Below, piece after piece: positions 47,482 through 57,803 of a stretch of DNA of 64,000 nt. The number at the start of each line of letters is the position of its first letter. Positions within the stretch are counted from its first letter, which is position 1. The notes beneath the pieces are model-generated. The model ran no database searches. It was not told the DNA's origin and saw nothing but the letters and a program-made list of their open reading frames with translations. The stretch comes from Hahella sp. CCB-MM4. GTDB taxonomy: Bacteria > Pseudomonadota > Gammaproteobacteria > Pseudomonadales > Oleiphilaceae. Made by a program: the position numbers and the translations under genes. The stretch covers positions 186,001 through 250,000 of the forward strand of contig NZ_MRYI01000004.1 in NCBI RefSeq assembly GCF_002260525.1, written 5' to 3'.

Positions 47482-49371
47482 TCAGGAGTTCTTGGCAGAA
47501 CGTAACAGCGGCACCTCGGGATTGGTCCAGCTGTTAAGCATGATCAAAGTAATGGTTCCGGCAATACCATCCGGCAATATGCCCACCATTTGCTGGAATT
47601 CGCGTATACGATCTTCCAAAGGCCGCTTCACCGAGTTTCTGGCTGAAGCCATGACCTCTGGATTGTCCTTCCCTGCCATCAACAATACAGAATCCAGAAG
47701 ATCCAGCTGCTGCTCAAGCCACGCTTCCTTATCCTGCAAAGCCCCGGGTTCTATTACCAGGGAATCATAAGGAGGAACACGCCAAAGCAGGCTATAACTT
47801 CCTTCCCAGAACCGGTCCAGATCAGACAGCGGCATCACAATAGTTTGGTTATGAATTTTGACTGTCGCCATCTGCTCTTCAGTCACGTGCAACAAAGTCA
47901 GGAAAAAACGCTGCCCGTCGACGTCCATCAATTTCAGGACAACAGGACGATTCAGCTGCATCAGACTACGCCAGTTGCCTTCCCGGTGCAGACATCTCAG
48001 GCCCTGCAATTCAGCCCACTGACAGTACTTGCCTTCCGAATTCATTCCCGGATCGGCCGTCATGCCCCATAGATCAAACAAGGCCGTGAATGCCAATGCC
48101 ACATCATTTTCCGCAGATCCATAGGACGCCAGCATCGCTTTTACGTCGCCATGTTCGACAGCTCCCCCTACGGCGGGCATCGCATAGGATTGCATACGGT
48201 CAGAATTTCGCTCTAAAGGGTTTGTGAAGCTGACACCCGAGTCTCCGAAGCTCTTGGCATCCTCCGACGTCCTTCCTTCTTGTCCACTTTGCAGCTCATC
48301 TACCGGGCTTTTTTTCTGCGCTAAATGATAACGCTCTGCCAACTGATCTGTTTCATCCACCACCTCTGCCCGAGGTTGATCCTGCTGACTCAGAGCATTT
48401 TCAGAAGAGTCCTCACTGATCGGCTCCTCGACCGCTTGTTCAAACGACATATTTCTCGATGGAGAAGCCCAATAGGCAATGGAAATGGTCAGGGTTGCCG
48501 CCATTGCCCCGGAAAGCAGTCCCTTGGTAATCCAATGCTGCCACCACTTTTCTTTTGGAGTACTGACTTCGGAACCGACTTCGCGGACAGCTGTTCGCAC
48601 CATCCCAGCGGACACTTCGCCCATATGCTCGGAGTAGGCTCCCAGCAAGGCGCGGTCACAAATCAAATTAGCCAGTCTGGGGATACCCCGGCTTCCCTTG
48701 TGGACCTGGCGCACTGCAGCTTTGGTAAATACAGACCTGGGGCAGCCCGCGCGATTCATCCGGTAAGCGATATATGCGCCCAGCTCATCAAAATCCAGCG
48801 CTTCAAGGTGATATCGAGCCGTTATACGCTGGGACAATTGCCGCAATTCCGGGCGCTGTAACAGGGATTTCAGTTCCGGCTGTCCCAGCAGAATAATCTG
48901 AAGCAATTTCTTTTGATCGGTTTCGAGATTCGTGAGCAGGCGCAGCTGTTCCAGAACATCCGTGGAAAGATTCTGGGCCTCATCGATGATCAACGCGGTA
49001 TGCTTGCCGGCTGCGTGCGCCTCAAGCAGGTGATGGTGAATCAGGTCCACCAGGGTTTTTGTGGACGACAGAACCGGATAGGTAATACCGAACTCATCAC
49101 ATACACTGGCCAGCAGTTCCCTGGCCGTCAGCTTGGGATAAAGTATAAAAGCCAGTTCCGTATTTTCCGGCACGCTCTGGATAAAACAGCGACAAATGGT
49201 GGTCTTCCCCGTTCCCACCTCTCCGGTCAGAAGTACAAATCCGCCTTCCCGCTCCAGACCATACAAAAGATGGGCAAGCGCTTCCTTGTGACGTACGCTC
49301 ATATATAGATAACGGGGATCCGGAGCGATGGAGAATGGGCTTTCTTTGAGCCCGAAAAAAGATTCGTACAT
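47482..49371 (-). CDS. gspA: General secretion pathway ATPase A (ExeA/GspA)
   Basis: A 629-residue protein. N-terminal AAA+ domain: MYESFFGLKESPFSIAPDPRYL, P-loop LTGEVGTGKTTICRCF, Walker B ALIIDEAQNLS, and GIPRLANLICDRAL. One membrane helix lies near 285-305; the periplasmic half contains a peptidase-C39-like segment and a C-terminal peptidoglycan-binding repeat (FQQMVGILPDGIAGTITLIMLN). It remodels murein for secretin assembly together with GspB. The ATG at 49371 is preferred over a TTG at 49380. Confidence 0.93.
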   Translation of the reverse strand: MYESFFGLKESPFSIAPDPRYLYMSVRHKEALAHLLYGLEREGGFVLLTGEVGTGKTTICRCFIQSVPENTELAFILYPKLTARELLASVCDEFGITYPVLSSTKTLVDLIHHHLLEAHAAGKHTALIIDEAQNLSTDVLEQLRLLTNLETDQKKLLQIILLGQPELKSLLQRPELRQLSQRITARYHLEALDFDELGAYIAYRMNRAGCPRSVFTKAAVRQVHKGSRGIPRLANLICDRALLGAYSEHMGEVSAGMVRTAVREVGSEVSTPKEKWWQHWITKGLLSGAMAATLTISIAYWASPSRNMSFEQAVEEPISEDSSENALSQQDQPRAEVVDETDQLAERYHLAQKKSPVDELQSGQEGRTSEDAKSFGDSGVSFTNPLERNSDRMQSYAMPAVGGAVEHGDVKAMLASYGSAENDVALAFTALFDLWGMTADPGMNSEGKYCQWAELQGLRCLHREGNWRSLMQLNRPVVLKLMDVDGQRFFLTLLHVTEEQMATVKIHNQTIVMPLSDLDRFWEGSYSLLWRVPPYDSLVIEPGALQDKEAWLEQQLDLLDSVLLMAGKDNPEVMASARNSVKRPLEDRIREFQQMVGILPDGIAGTITLIMLNSWTNPEVPLLRSAKNS

Positions 49372-49477
49372 GTATCTCAATTAGGTTGGGTCAATGCAAC
49401 GCCATAGTGTACCCCGCCATCTACCCGAGATAAATGGTTGTCGCGGTAAGGTTTGGGGATTCTGCTGAGTCGGGGGA

Positions 49478-50956
49478 TCAGCCCCCGACAACCTTCAGAT
49501 CGGCTTTGCGGCCCTGGAGCCTGCTCCGCAGGCGCTCGGTCGCCTCTTCCAAGGCAATGCTGATCTTGGAATGGCTTCGAATCATCGAAATCATCGGCCA
49601 GGTGGCCCGCTCGCCTTCCAGGGTAAGACGTTTGACAAACTCCGTATCGGGATTTGAAAGCATCTTGGAGAAATGCCAAAAACGGTAAGTAGGCGCAATG
49701 GTCACGTCGCCATAATACCGCTGAGCCAGTACCGTATAGGCCTGACCACACGCCTGACGTACCAATTCCGGTTCCGCATACTTACGCAGATAGTCAAAAA
49801 CCGCCTTTCCGTGAAAACGCATTTCTGATTTCAATACCCGCCACGGAATGTTCAATTTGCTCATCGCAGACTCGGACCGGGCTTTTTTCAAAAAGGGCAC
49901 AATATGGGGGTTGGTCTGACTGACAATGGAGAAATTGACGTCGTACAGATGCATCAGTCTGTCGATCGGCAGATCACTGACGACCGAACCGTCCACCCAA
50001 CGCAGTTTGGACATATAGGGTACACAATTATCATGCTCATCCTTTTTCATGAGACGGACCGGGGGAAAAATTCCCGGTACCGCAGAGGATGCCAACGCCC
50101 CGCTCCACATCAATAGATAAGGAGATGTGTAGCGGCTCAGCAACCTGGATTTCTGGTGTTCATGCACGGGCGATACTGAGATGTTCACACTTCTCCCTGT
50201 GCGCTGGTAGGCTTCCTGAAAAGAGTATTCCCCGATGTTGGATCTCAGACAGCCCTCAAGCTGCTGTATATCCATAAACCCTTTGCCCTGAATCCCATTG
50301 ACCAGCCCCATCCAACGCCAGGCTTTGAGGTTATGCTTATTGGGATCCAGCATATCGGGGATTTCAGCATCTGTATGGGTCCCTAAAGTGGCAGCGATGA
50401 TCGCCCCGACACTGGAACCTGAGATGACCTGCGGCAGTAGCCCCCGCTCCCACAAGGCTTTAATGACACCAAGATGGAACAGCCCAAGCGAAGCACCGCC
50501 GCTGAGCAGCAGACTGGGATGGCCAAAGCTGAGGGAAGTATCCTTGAAAAATTCCAGCTTCTGCCGCAATGGCAGTTCGGGAAGGTCGTTGTCACAAACA
50601 TAGTTGATCGCATCGCACACCTGACTCACATATTCCTCAATCAGGTGTTTGGTCCCGACATGACTACGGTGGTACAGGCCAGGATTGCCGAGATTACCCA
50701 GATCATGATGAAGCCCCTCTCGCAAACTGCGTATCAACCTGTCGTGCTGGCGACTTTGCTGGGCGTTCTTGAGCTCCATCAAGCGGTCATAGATAAGCTC
50801 ATAATTATAGAGACTGGAACTGTAGGACTCCTTCCATTCGACGTGCCCTTCCAGATAATCCAGTTCCAGTGCGGCATCCCGCCAGGTGTGATAGTCCTTG
50901 GCCTCAGCCATGGCTTTGCGGTATTTGGCTAACTTCTGATTAAAAAACAGCCCCAT
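49478..50956 (-). CDS. Patatin-like phospholipase with DUF3336
   Basis: A 492-residue acyl hydrolase. N-terminal DUF3336 (WRDAALELDYLEGHVEWKE), then the patatin core with oxyanion loop LLLSGGASLGLFHLG, nucleophile elbow ISGSSVGAII (GxSxG) and the catalytic Asp in LRWVDGSVVSDLP. This layout is that of yeast Tgl3/Tgl5-like triacylglycerol lipases and bacterial homologues. No signal peptide, so it acts in the cytosol or at the inner membrane face, possibly on storage lipid. The ATG at 50956 is used; a TTG at 50989 also opens the frame. Confidence 0.92.
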   Translation of the reverse strand: MGLFFNQKLAKYRKAMAEAKDYHTWRDAALELDYLEGHVEWKESYSSSLYNYELIYDRLMELKNAQQSRQHDRLIRSLREGLHHDLGNLGNPGLYHRSHVGTKHLIEEYVSQVCDAINYVCDNDLPELPLRQKLEFFKDTSLSFGHPSLLLSGGASLGLFHLGVIKALWERGLLPQVISGSSVGAIIAATLGTHTDAEIPDMLDPNKHNLKAWRWMGLVNGIQGKGFMDIQQLEGCLRSNIGEYSFQEAYQRTGRSVNISVSPVHEHQKSRLLSRYTSPYLLMWSGALASSAVPGIFPPVRLMKKDEHDNCVPYMSKLRWVDGSVVSDLPIDRLMHLYDVNFSIVSQTNPHIVPFLKKARSESAMSKLNIPWRVLKSEMRFHGKAVFDYLRKYAEPELVRQACGQAYTVLAQRYYGDVTIAPTYRFWHFSKMLSNPDTEFVKRLTLEGERATWPMISMIRSHSKISIALEEATERLRSRLQGRKADLKVVGG

Positions 50957-51072
50957 AGAAATTCTTATCCTTACAACATCCTCTTTCAACTATAGTCAAG
51001 GATGGAAAGGATGTCCTTTGCCGGTGCGACGCAGCTCACAACCTGGGACATTGAGCAGATGAAAATTACAGA

Positions 51073-51783
51073 CTAAAAGTCACTCAAATCATCATCCAGG
51101 AAACTGTCTTCCACTTTGCCGTCATTAATCAGGTACTCACGACGCTGTAAGTATATATTTCTCAAAGCAGTGTACTTATCCCCGGTCAACAGGTGCTCAC
51201 CAGGAATCAAATCCGCCCGCTTGTCGACCATTTTGGTTCCAGTAGCGATATAAACTTCGGGCGATTCGAAAATATACCCAATGGGATCTACAAAAGAGTC
51301 TGGAATCCGCCCGATTGCATCGGTCACCGTTGCCGGGCCAAATAAAGGCAGTACCAGATAATTCCCTTCGGGCACACCGTAATAGTTCAATGTCTGGCCG
51401 AAATCCTCATCCTGTACCGGTAGATCCCACTCCGTTGCGATATCAAACAATCCGCCGATACCAAACGTTGTGTTGTAAACCAATCGTGAGAAAGTAATGG
51501 CAGACTCTCTCCCCTTCAGCTGCAATATATTGTTGGCAAGATTGGGGACGTCAGACAGATTATTAAAAAAATTCGTGACGGACCGATCAACGAATCCCGG
51601 AGTAACAAATCGGTAGGCCTTCGCCACCGGCTTCACAATCCATTGATCCAGAGTCTCGTTAAACGAGAATACCTTGCGGTTGAATGACTCCCACGGATCA
51701 TCCGGATGCTCGTAAGCAGCCGCTACATGACTGGTTGACAACAGAGTGACTAACAGCAACCCGAGGGTCTGTTGAGGTTTCAT
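51073..51783 (-). CDS. mlaA: MlaA (VacJ) family protein without a lipobox
   Basis: A 236-residue member of the outer-membrane part of the Mla phospholipid transport system. HPDDPWESFNRKVFSFNETLD, NFFNNLSDVPNLANNILQ, RLVYNTTFGIGGLFDIA and EDFGQTLNYYGVPEGNYLVLPLFGP are characteristic. The signal peptide (residues 1-23, ending HVAAA) has no Cys, so unlike E. coli MlaA this protein would not be lipidated at its N-terminus. Other Mla genes are not in the window. Confidence 0.92.
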   Translation of the reverse strand: MKPQQTLGLLLVTLLSTSHVAAAYEHPDDPWESFNRKVFSFNETLDQWIVKPVAKAYRFVTPGFVDRSVTNFFNNLSDVPNLANNILQLKGRESAITFSRLVYNTTFGIGGLFDIATEWDLPVQDEDFGQTLNYYGVPEGNYLVLPLFGPATVTDAIGRIPDSFVDPIGYIFESPEVYIATGTKMVDKRADLIPGEHLLTGDKYTALRNIYLQRREYLINDGKVEDSFLDDDLSDF

Positions 51784-51982
51784 GCTATTTTCTTCCTGAT
51801 AGAGAGATGAGCGGAAAGGTTCTTCTCGTCCTTTCCCACGAACAATTTTCCCGGTTCCAGTTGGCGGTCGTTATCAGGGTTATTATTATGATGTGTTTTT
51901 TATGATTGCTGCCACCGAATACCGGCATTTGACAGCTGAAAGAATTTGACTGCTAATCCTACACGAAGCCAATTGATAATCA

Positions 51983-52393
51983 ATGACAAATACTAACGTT
52001 GAACTCGACCGAATCATTATCCCGATACGCTGGGGAGATATGGATGCCTACGGCCACCTGAACAATACCTTGTACTTTCGGTTCTTTGAAGAATCCAGGG
52101 TCAAATGGCTGGAACAGAGCGGATACTCAGTAAGAGGAGAAGGAGAATCTCCTGTGCTAATCCAAAGCTCAGCCACTTTTCTTAAAGAAATCAATTATCC
52201 CGCTAAAGTGATCGCCACGACGGAGACCGAAGCGATTGGTCGTACCAGTTTCACACTTTACCACCGAATTTTGAGTGAAGATCTTGAAACACTGCACTGC
52301 GAGGGTTCTGCCAAACTTGTCTGGGTGAACAGGGATACTGGAAAAAGCCAGCCATTGCCGCCCGCACTCAGATCCCTGCTTGAAAACGGGTAA
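51983..52393 (+). CDS. Acyl-CoA thioesterase, hot-dog fold (4HBT)
   Basis: A 136-residue YbgC/FadM-like thioesterase. The catalytic stretch is IRWGDMDAYGHLNNTLYFRF with Asp21, His25 and Asn27, and the helix follows with EESRVKWLE. It would release fatty acids from CoA in the cytosol. It converges on a FabH-like gene and stands in a lipid-oriented neighbourhood. Substrate chain length cannot be told. Confidence 0.88.
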   Translation: MTNTNVELDRIIIPIRWGDMDAYGHLNNTLYFRFFEESRVKWLEQSGYSVRGEGESPVLIQSSATFLKEINYPAKVIATTETEAIGRTSFTLYHRILSEDLETLHCEGSAKLVWVNRDTGKSQPLPPALRSLLENG

Positions 52394-52402
52394 GTGATGG
52401 AC

Positions 52403-52432
52403 GAAGACTCCGATACTGTGGCCGGAGTCTTC
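52403..52432. terminator. Hairpin between convergent thioesterase and fabH-like genes
   Basis: Perfect 10-bp stem GAAGACTCCG/CGGAGTCTTC at 52403-52412 and 52423-52432 with a 10-nt loop. No T-run on either side, so it may stop transcripts weakly or protect 3' ends. Confidence 0.6.
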
Positions 52433-52448
52433 TGTCAGTCACCGCGCC

Positions 52449-53567
52449 TCAGAGTTTGCGAACAATCACGCTGCCTGCGGAATAGCCCGCACCGAATGAA
52501 CAGATGACTCCAAGAGCACCCTCATCAAGTCCTTCCTTGTGCTTATGAAACGCAATGATGGATCCCGCTGAGCTTGTATTGGCATAGGTATCCAGGATGG
52601 TCGGAGCCTCTTCGTGAGTGGCTTCCCGACCCAATACTTTCTTAGAAATCAGCACATTCATGTTCAGATTGGCCTGATGGAGCCAGAGGCGACGAAGATC
52701 CTGTGCGCCGATTCCGTGTTCGGCAATATGGGCCTGAATCATATCAGAGACCATGGGCACCACTTCCTTGAACACTTTGCGGCCATTCTGGATAAACAGC
52801 TTGTCCGGAGCCCCGACACCGCGTTCATCACAACGATTCAGAAATCCGAAATTGTTACGGATATTATTGGAATACAAGGTCTGCAACTTGGTGCCTAATA
52901 CTTCGTAACCTTTGACTTTGGCGAGATCGGCACGCTCCAGCAATACCGCAGTACAGGCGTCACCAAAAATGAAATGGCTATCCCGATCCCTGAAGTTCAA
53001 GTGTCCGCTGCAGATCTCAGGATTAATCATCAGGACAGCTTTGGCTGTGCCGGACTGAATCGCATTACAAGCGGCCTGAATACCGAAGGTTGCCGAAGAA
53101 CAGGCCACATTCATATCGTAGGCAAAACCTTCAACGCCGAGAGCCGCCTGGACTTCAACAGAAACTGCAGGATAAGGCCGCTGCAGATTGGAGCAGGCCA
53201 CGATCACCGCGTCGATATCCGAGGGAGAACGCCCGGCCTCTTCCAGCGCTTCTCTGGCTGCGACCAGTGCCATCTCGCATTGAATACTGTGCTCTTCGTT
53301 GCTGCGCTCAGGCAAATGCGGATGCATGTAATCTACATCCAGAATGCCCTCTTTATCGAGCACGTAGCGGCTTTTGATGCCGGAAGCTTTTTCAATAAAT
53401 TCAGCAGAGGATTCCTGCAGAGGCTCCATATCACCTTTCCGGATGGCTTCGGCATGTTCCTGGTTAAACTTGTTAACGTAGGCGTTAAAGGATTCCACCA
53501 ACTCCTGATTGGAAATACTGTTCTTAGGGGTATATAGCCCAGTGCCACTTATCACTACTGAATTCAC
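52449..53567 (-). CDS. Beta-ketoacyl-ACP synthase III family protein (PA3286-like)
   Basis: A 372-residue thiolase-fold enzyme, longer than standard FabH (about 320). The triad is Cys near 156 in DMNVACSSATFG, His near 296 in WLHQANLNMN and Asn near 329 in TYANTSSAGS. It resembles the Pseudomonas protein that condenses octanoyl-CoA with malonyl-ACP and so feeds beta-oxidation products back into fatty acid synthesis. The start is GTG at 53567. No other fab genes are adjacent. Confidence 0.88.
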   Translation of the reverse strand: MNSVVISGTGLYTPKNSISNQELVESFNAYVNKFNQEHAEAIRKGDMEPLQESSAEFIEKASGIKSRYVLDKEGILDVDYMHPHLPERSNEEHSIQCEMALVAAREALEEAGRSPSDIDAVIVACSNLQRPYPAVSVEVQAALGVEGFAYDMNVACSSATFGIQAACNAIQSGTAKAVLMINPEICSGHLNFRDRDSHFIFGDACTAVLLERADLAKVKGYEVLGTKLQTLYSNNIRNNFGFLNRCDERGVGAPDKLFIQNGRKVFKEVVPMVSDMIQAHIAEHGIGAQDLRRLWLHQANLNMNVLISKKVLGREATHEEAPTILDTYANTSSAGSIIAFHKHKEGLDEGALGVICSFGAGYSAGSVIVRKL

Positions 53568-53597
53568 AATGCAGCCTCTTTCAATCTTATCTTTTAT

Positions 53598-53639
53598 CTG
53601 GTTTCCTCAGATTTTCACTCGTGCAGGAATAGAAACCAG
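53598..53639. promoter_or_regulatory. Inverted repeat upstream of the fabH-like gene
   Basis: Perfect 8-bp arms CTGGTTTC (53598-53605) and GAAACCAG (53632-53639) 26 bp apart, 31-72 bp before the GTG start. It may be an operator or looped site; nothing identifies the regulator. Confidence 0.35.
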
Positions 53640-53791
53640 TCAATTAATCACCGGGACCAGATGACACAGTTAAGGACTCCCGGAATGCATAACCGGAGAA
53701 TGATACCACATTCCCCCGAATAGCATGGATGGCTATTCATTTCATTAACCAATTGTCAGGCACCACGCGACAAGGTGTCAGGCAGGCAAGG

Positions 53792-56700
53792 TTATAGAGT
53801 GACGCTTTCCCACTGTTTCTGGAGCTTTTTCTCCGATACGCTCATGGATGTCCCCAACTTTTGCGCGAAAAAGGACACCCTGAATTCTTCCATCATCCAA
53901 CGGTAGAGCTCCAGCTCCGGGTCAGACACCCCTTCTTTCTGATGCTTGGCCAGCCTTTCCTCGTAACGCTTCCACATTGGTTCTATGATACGAAGGAAAT
54001 CACGTTCCTGACTTACCTGCCGCGGCATTTTTTCCAAACGCTCTTCTACGGCCTTCAGGTATCGAGGGTAATGGCGAAGCCACTCACCCGGCACCTGCTT
54101 CAGAAAGCCATCAAAGACAAGATGGGCCAGCTGCTGTTTAACATCAGCCATTGGCATGGCAAGCGCGAGCACAGTAGACTTTGACAGCACTTTATTCAGC
54201 GCATGATGCTGCTTGAGAATATCATGCAAAAGAAGCGCTCTTTCCTCTGCCGCCCCCACCCAATCAGCCTTACAGGACTGCAATCGCTGCTTGAATTGTT
54301 CCCGGTTTCGAATCGGCTCTCTTCCAGTGAGAAACACCTCCATCGCCGAACTCAGAATCAGATCGTCGACCAGGGGTTCGAGTTTACCCTTAGGCGCATA
54401 ATACAGACCGATTTCGTTCTGCTTCGGCAGATTCTTACGCAGATACTTCACCGTATCAGCCAGGGCAAACATGATCAGTCTTGCGACCCCACGGCTGTGT
54501 TGTACCAGTGCACCCTGCTCATCAAACCCGGCGGTCAGGGCAACCGATTTACCATCGTCACGCAGGTAAGGAAATAGAAACAGGTTTGCGCCACCTTGCT
54601 CGACCTGCTTTTTGGCAGGCACACTATCAAAGTCCCAGGCAACCAGACCGGCTTTTTCCTCGAACAGCTGGTTACCACTATCGGCTACCGCTGTCTCGAT
54701 ATCTTTTCCGATCTGATCCACCAGACGATGGTAGTCGCGGCCGCTGGCGATGACCTTGCCTTTACTGTCCACCACCGCGATGGTAATTTTCAGGTGATCC
54801 GGCAATGCGGACACATTCCAGCTTTCCTGATCGATGGTAATTCCCGTCATCTTTCTGAGCTGACGCCCCAGCACAGCGGTAAGAGGCTCATCAGTCGGCT
54901 CCATCGCCTCTGACGCTGCCTTAGCGAAATCCGGTACGGGAACAAAGTTTCTCCGCAGAGATTTGGGAAGAGACCGGATCAAGGCTTCACATTTTTCCCT
55001 CAACATTCCTGGCACCAGCCATTCCAGTCGGCTGACAGGCAACTGTTGCAAAGCCGCCGGAGGCACCTCAATGGTGACCCCGTCATCTTTTTGTCCGGGC
55101 TTGAAGGCATAATCAAGCTTGAATTGCTGGCCCCGCCACTGAAGATTATCCGGATAGGCAACGCCAAGATCCGTTTCCGGCCGGCTTCTGAGTAGATATT
55201 CCTCAGTAAGAATCAGTGAGTTCTTTTCTGAATCCGACAGATGCTTGTACCAGTATTCGAGTGTTTTAACGGTGGTACAGTCAGCCGGCAAAAGCTCATC
55301 GTAAAACTGAAACAACGTTTCATCATCGATTAGGAGATCCTTGCGCCGAGTCTTGGCTTCGATCAGCTCAACGGATTCCCGGTTTGCCGCATTCTCCCGA
55401 ATAAATGGCAGCCGGGAGAGGATTTCCCCTTCAATCAGCCCCTCACGAATCAACAGCTCACGGCTCAACTTCGCATCAATCCGTCCATAGCTCACTCTAC
55501 GCCGGGGAACGACGACCAACCCATACAGACTCATTTGAGCAAAGGCCTGCACTTCGCCCCGTTTCTTCGACCAATGGGGCTCAAGATAACTGGTCTTCAG
55601 CAAATGAGGAGCAATATGCTCAATCCAGAGCGGCTCTATTTTGGCCACGGTTCGCGCAAACAATCGACTGGTCTCCACCAGCTCGGCAGCCATCATCCAG
55701 GGAAAGCTTTTCTTCTTCAGCCTGGAGCCGGGAAATATCAGGAACTTGCGCTGTCTGGGGCCGACGTATTCGTTTTTCTCATCTTTTTGCCCCACCTGAC
55801 TGATCAGTCCGGTTAACAAGGCTTTATGGATCTGCTCATAGGTCGCAGGCTCGGCATTTTCCTTGTAGTCCAGGTCATGGCAGAGAATCAGCAACTGCCG
55901 GTGAGTATCCCGCCATTCCCGCAGGCGGAGAAACGACAGGAAGTTTTTCTTACACCAGGCCCGTAATTGGCTGTTGGACAACTCCTGACGCTGCTCCTCA
56001 TAGGCGCGCCAAAGGTTAAGAAAATCGAGAAATTCCGACTGCTCATCAGACCATTGAGCGTGCTTCTGGTCTGCCGCCTGCTGGCTTTCATGAGGACGCT
56101 CACGGGGATCCTGAACGGCCAGCGCCGACACAATCACCAGGATCTCGCCCAGGCAATGCTGCTCTGCGGCAGCAAGCAGAATCCTGGCCAGACGGGTATC
56201 TATGGGAAAACGGGAAAGCTTACGGCCGACGTTAGTCAGCTTCCGATCCTTACTGACAGCACCGATTTCTTCCAGCAGCTTATATCCGTCGTTGATGTAC
56301 CGCTTGTCCGGTGGCTGCATAAAAGGAAACCGGGACACATCCCCCAGCCGTAAGGCAAGCATCTGCAAAATAACGGAAGCCAGATTCGTACGCAGAATCT
56401 CCGGGTCAGTAAACTCCGGTCGACTGACAAAGTCTTCCTGACTGTATAAGCGAATACATATCCCCTCTTCCACCCGGCCACAGCGACCAGCCCGTTGTTG
56501 GGCACTGGCCTGGGAAACGGCTTCCACCGGAAGTCTCTGCACTTTTGACCGGTAGGAGTAGCGGCTGATTCTGACATCACCCGGATCAATCACATAACGA
56601 ATTCCCGGCACGGTCAGAGAGGTCTCAGCCACGTTAGTGGACAGGACAATACGCCGGCCACCATGGGATTGAAAAATTCGGCTTTGCTCCTGGTGGCTCA

Positions 56701-57679
56701 GGCGGGCATAGAGAGGCAATATTTCCGTATTGCGCAGCTCAGCTTTTCGCAATACGTTGGCGGTTTCCCGGATTTCCCGCTCACCAACCATAAAGATCAA
56801 AATATCGCCCGGCCCTTTTCCGGCGGCCCTTTCAATCTGCTCAATTTCACTGACTGCTGCCAGGATGCCTTCCTGCAGTGACAGGTCCGCATCTCCTTCT
56901 TCGGAGCTCACCAATGGACGATAGAGGATATCAACCGGGTAGGTCCGCCCTGAAACCTCAATCACCGGTGCACTTTCAAAGTGGCTGGAAAACCGCTCCA
57001 CATCGATGGTAGCGGAGGTAATGATCAACTTCAGATCCGGCCGGTTAGGGAGAATATTTTTCAGATAGCCCAGAAGAAAATCGATATTCAGGGAGCGTTC
57101 GTGGGCTTCATCAATAATGATGGTATCGTAGCGGCTGAGAAAACGGTCATGCTGGGTTTCCGCCAACAGAATCCCGTCGGTCATGACCTTAACCAGAGTA
57201 TGTGGCGTGCTCTGATCGGAAAACCGAACCTGGAATCCTACCTGATCGCCAACTTTACACTGCAACTCTTCACCCAGACGATTGGCGACAGCCCTGGCCG
57301 CCAGACGGCGTGGCTGGGTATGACCGATCATACCGGAAATCCCACGCCCCATATCCAGACACAGTTTAGGCAACTGAGTGGTTTTCCCAGAACCGGTCTC
57401 ACCCGCCACAATGACCACCTGGTGCTCTGCAATCGCCTGCCGGATATCATCCAGGCGTTCGACTACCGGCAATGTCTCCGGATATTTCACTGCCGGAACT
57501 TTCTGCCGCCTTTCTTCTCTTAAAGCAGCGGAGGCTTCCGCTTTCTTACAAAAGGTTTCCAGGTCTTTTTCAGATTCTTTTTGCTGCAGCTGGCGCCATT
57601 GCTGCTGTAGTCGGTACCGGTCTTTAGTCAGCACCAGATCAGGATTAAATGCTTTCACGGAAAATCGCGTATTGGTCAT
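53792..57679 (-). CDS. hrpA: ATP-dependent RNA helicase HrpA
   Basis: A 1295-residue DEAH-box helicase (E. coli HrpA 1300) acting in translation quality control on stalled ribosomes and mRNA processing. Motif I GETGSGKTTQLPK near 96, motif II IIIDEAHERSLN near 187, motif III TSATIDVERFSSHF, motif V STNVAETSLTVPGI and motif VI QRAGRCGRVEEG. The C-terminal half carries the HrpA-specific DUF3418 region, ending with SVSEKKLQKQWESV. Complete. ATG at 57679. Immediately after its stop, TGTCAGGCA occurs twice (53755, 53777), another small duplication. Confidence 0.96.
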   Translation of the reverse strand: MTNTRFSVKAFNPDLVLTKDRYRLQQQWRQLQQKESEKDLETFCKKAEASAALREERRQKVPAVKYPETLPVVERLDDIRQAIAEHQVVIVAGETGSGKTTQLPKLCLDMGRGISGMIGHTQPRRLAARAVANRLGEELQCKVGDQVGFQVRFSDQSTPHTLVKVMTDGILLAETQHDRFLSRYDTIIIDEAHERSLNIDFLLGYLKNILPNRPDLKLIITSATIDVERFSSHFESAPVIEVSGRTYPVDILYRPLVSSEEGDADLSLQEGILAAVSEIEQIERAAGKGPGDILIFMVGEREIRETANVLRKAELRNTEILPLYARLSHQEQSRIFQSHGGRRIVLSTNVAETSLTVPGIRYVIDPGDVRISRYSYRSKVQRLPVEAVSQASAQQRAGRCGRVEEGICIRLYSQEDFVSRPEFTDPEILRTNLASVILQMLALRLGDVSRFPFMQPPDKRYINDGYKLLEEIGAVSKDRKLTNVGRKLSRFPIDTRLARILLAAAEQHCLGEILVIVSALAVQDPRERPHESQQAADQKHAQWSDEQSEFLDFLNLWRAYEEQRQELSNSQLRAWCKKNFLSFLRLREWRDTHRQLLILCHDLDYKENAEPATYEQIHKALLTGLISQVGQKDEKNEYVGPRQRKFLIFPGSRLKKKSFPWMMAAELVETSRLFARTVAKIEPLWIEHIAPHLLKTSYLEPHWSKKRGEVQAFAQMSLYGLVVVPRRRVSYGRIDAKLSRELLIREGLIEGEILSRLPFIRENAANRESVELIEAKTRRKDLLIDDETLFQFYDELLPADCTTVKTLEYWYKHLSDSEKNSLILTEEYLLRSRPETDLGVAYPDNLQWRGQQFKLDYAFKPGQKDDGVTIEVPPAALQQLPVSRLEWLVPGMLREKCEALIRSLPKSLRRNFVPVPDFAKAASEAMEPTDEPLTAVLGRQLRKMTGITIDQESWNVSALPDHLKITIAVVDSKGKVIASGRDYHRLVDQIGKDIETAVADSGNQLFEEKAGLVAWDFDSVPAKKQVEQGGANLFLFPYLRDDGKSVALTAGFDEQGALVQHSRGVARLIMFALADTVKYLRKNLPKQNEIGLYYAPKGKLEPLVDDLILSSAMEVFLTGREPIRNREQFKQRLQSCKADWVGAAEERALLLHDILKQHHALNKVLSKSTVLALAMPMADVKQQLAHLVFDGFLKQVPGEWLRHYPRYLKAVEERLEKMPRQVSQERDFLRIIEPMWKRYEERLAKHQKEGVSDPELELYRWMMEEFRVSFFAQKLGTSMSVSEKKLQKQWESVTL

Positions 57680-57756
57680 GAATGTACAGGGGGAGAATGA
57701 TAACGGGAAAAGGCATCTTTGTAAGCCCGCCTTTGATAGCAGGAAGGGCGAAAAGG

Positions 57757-57783
57757 AAAAGGCCGGGAGATGACCGGCCTTTT
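57757..57783 (-). terminator. Terminator of fadD
   Basis: Stem AAAAGGCCGG (57757-57766) with CCGGCCTTTT (57774-57783), 7-nt loop, about 20 bp after the fadD stop on the minus strand and followed by TTTTCCTTTT. Confidence 0.85.
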
Positions 57784-57803
57784 TGGGTCGTCAGTATCTA
57801 CCG

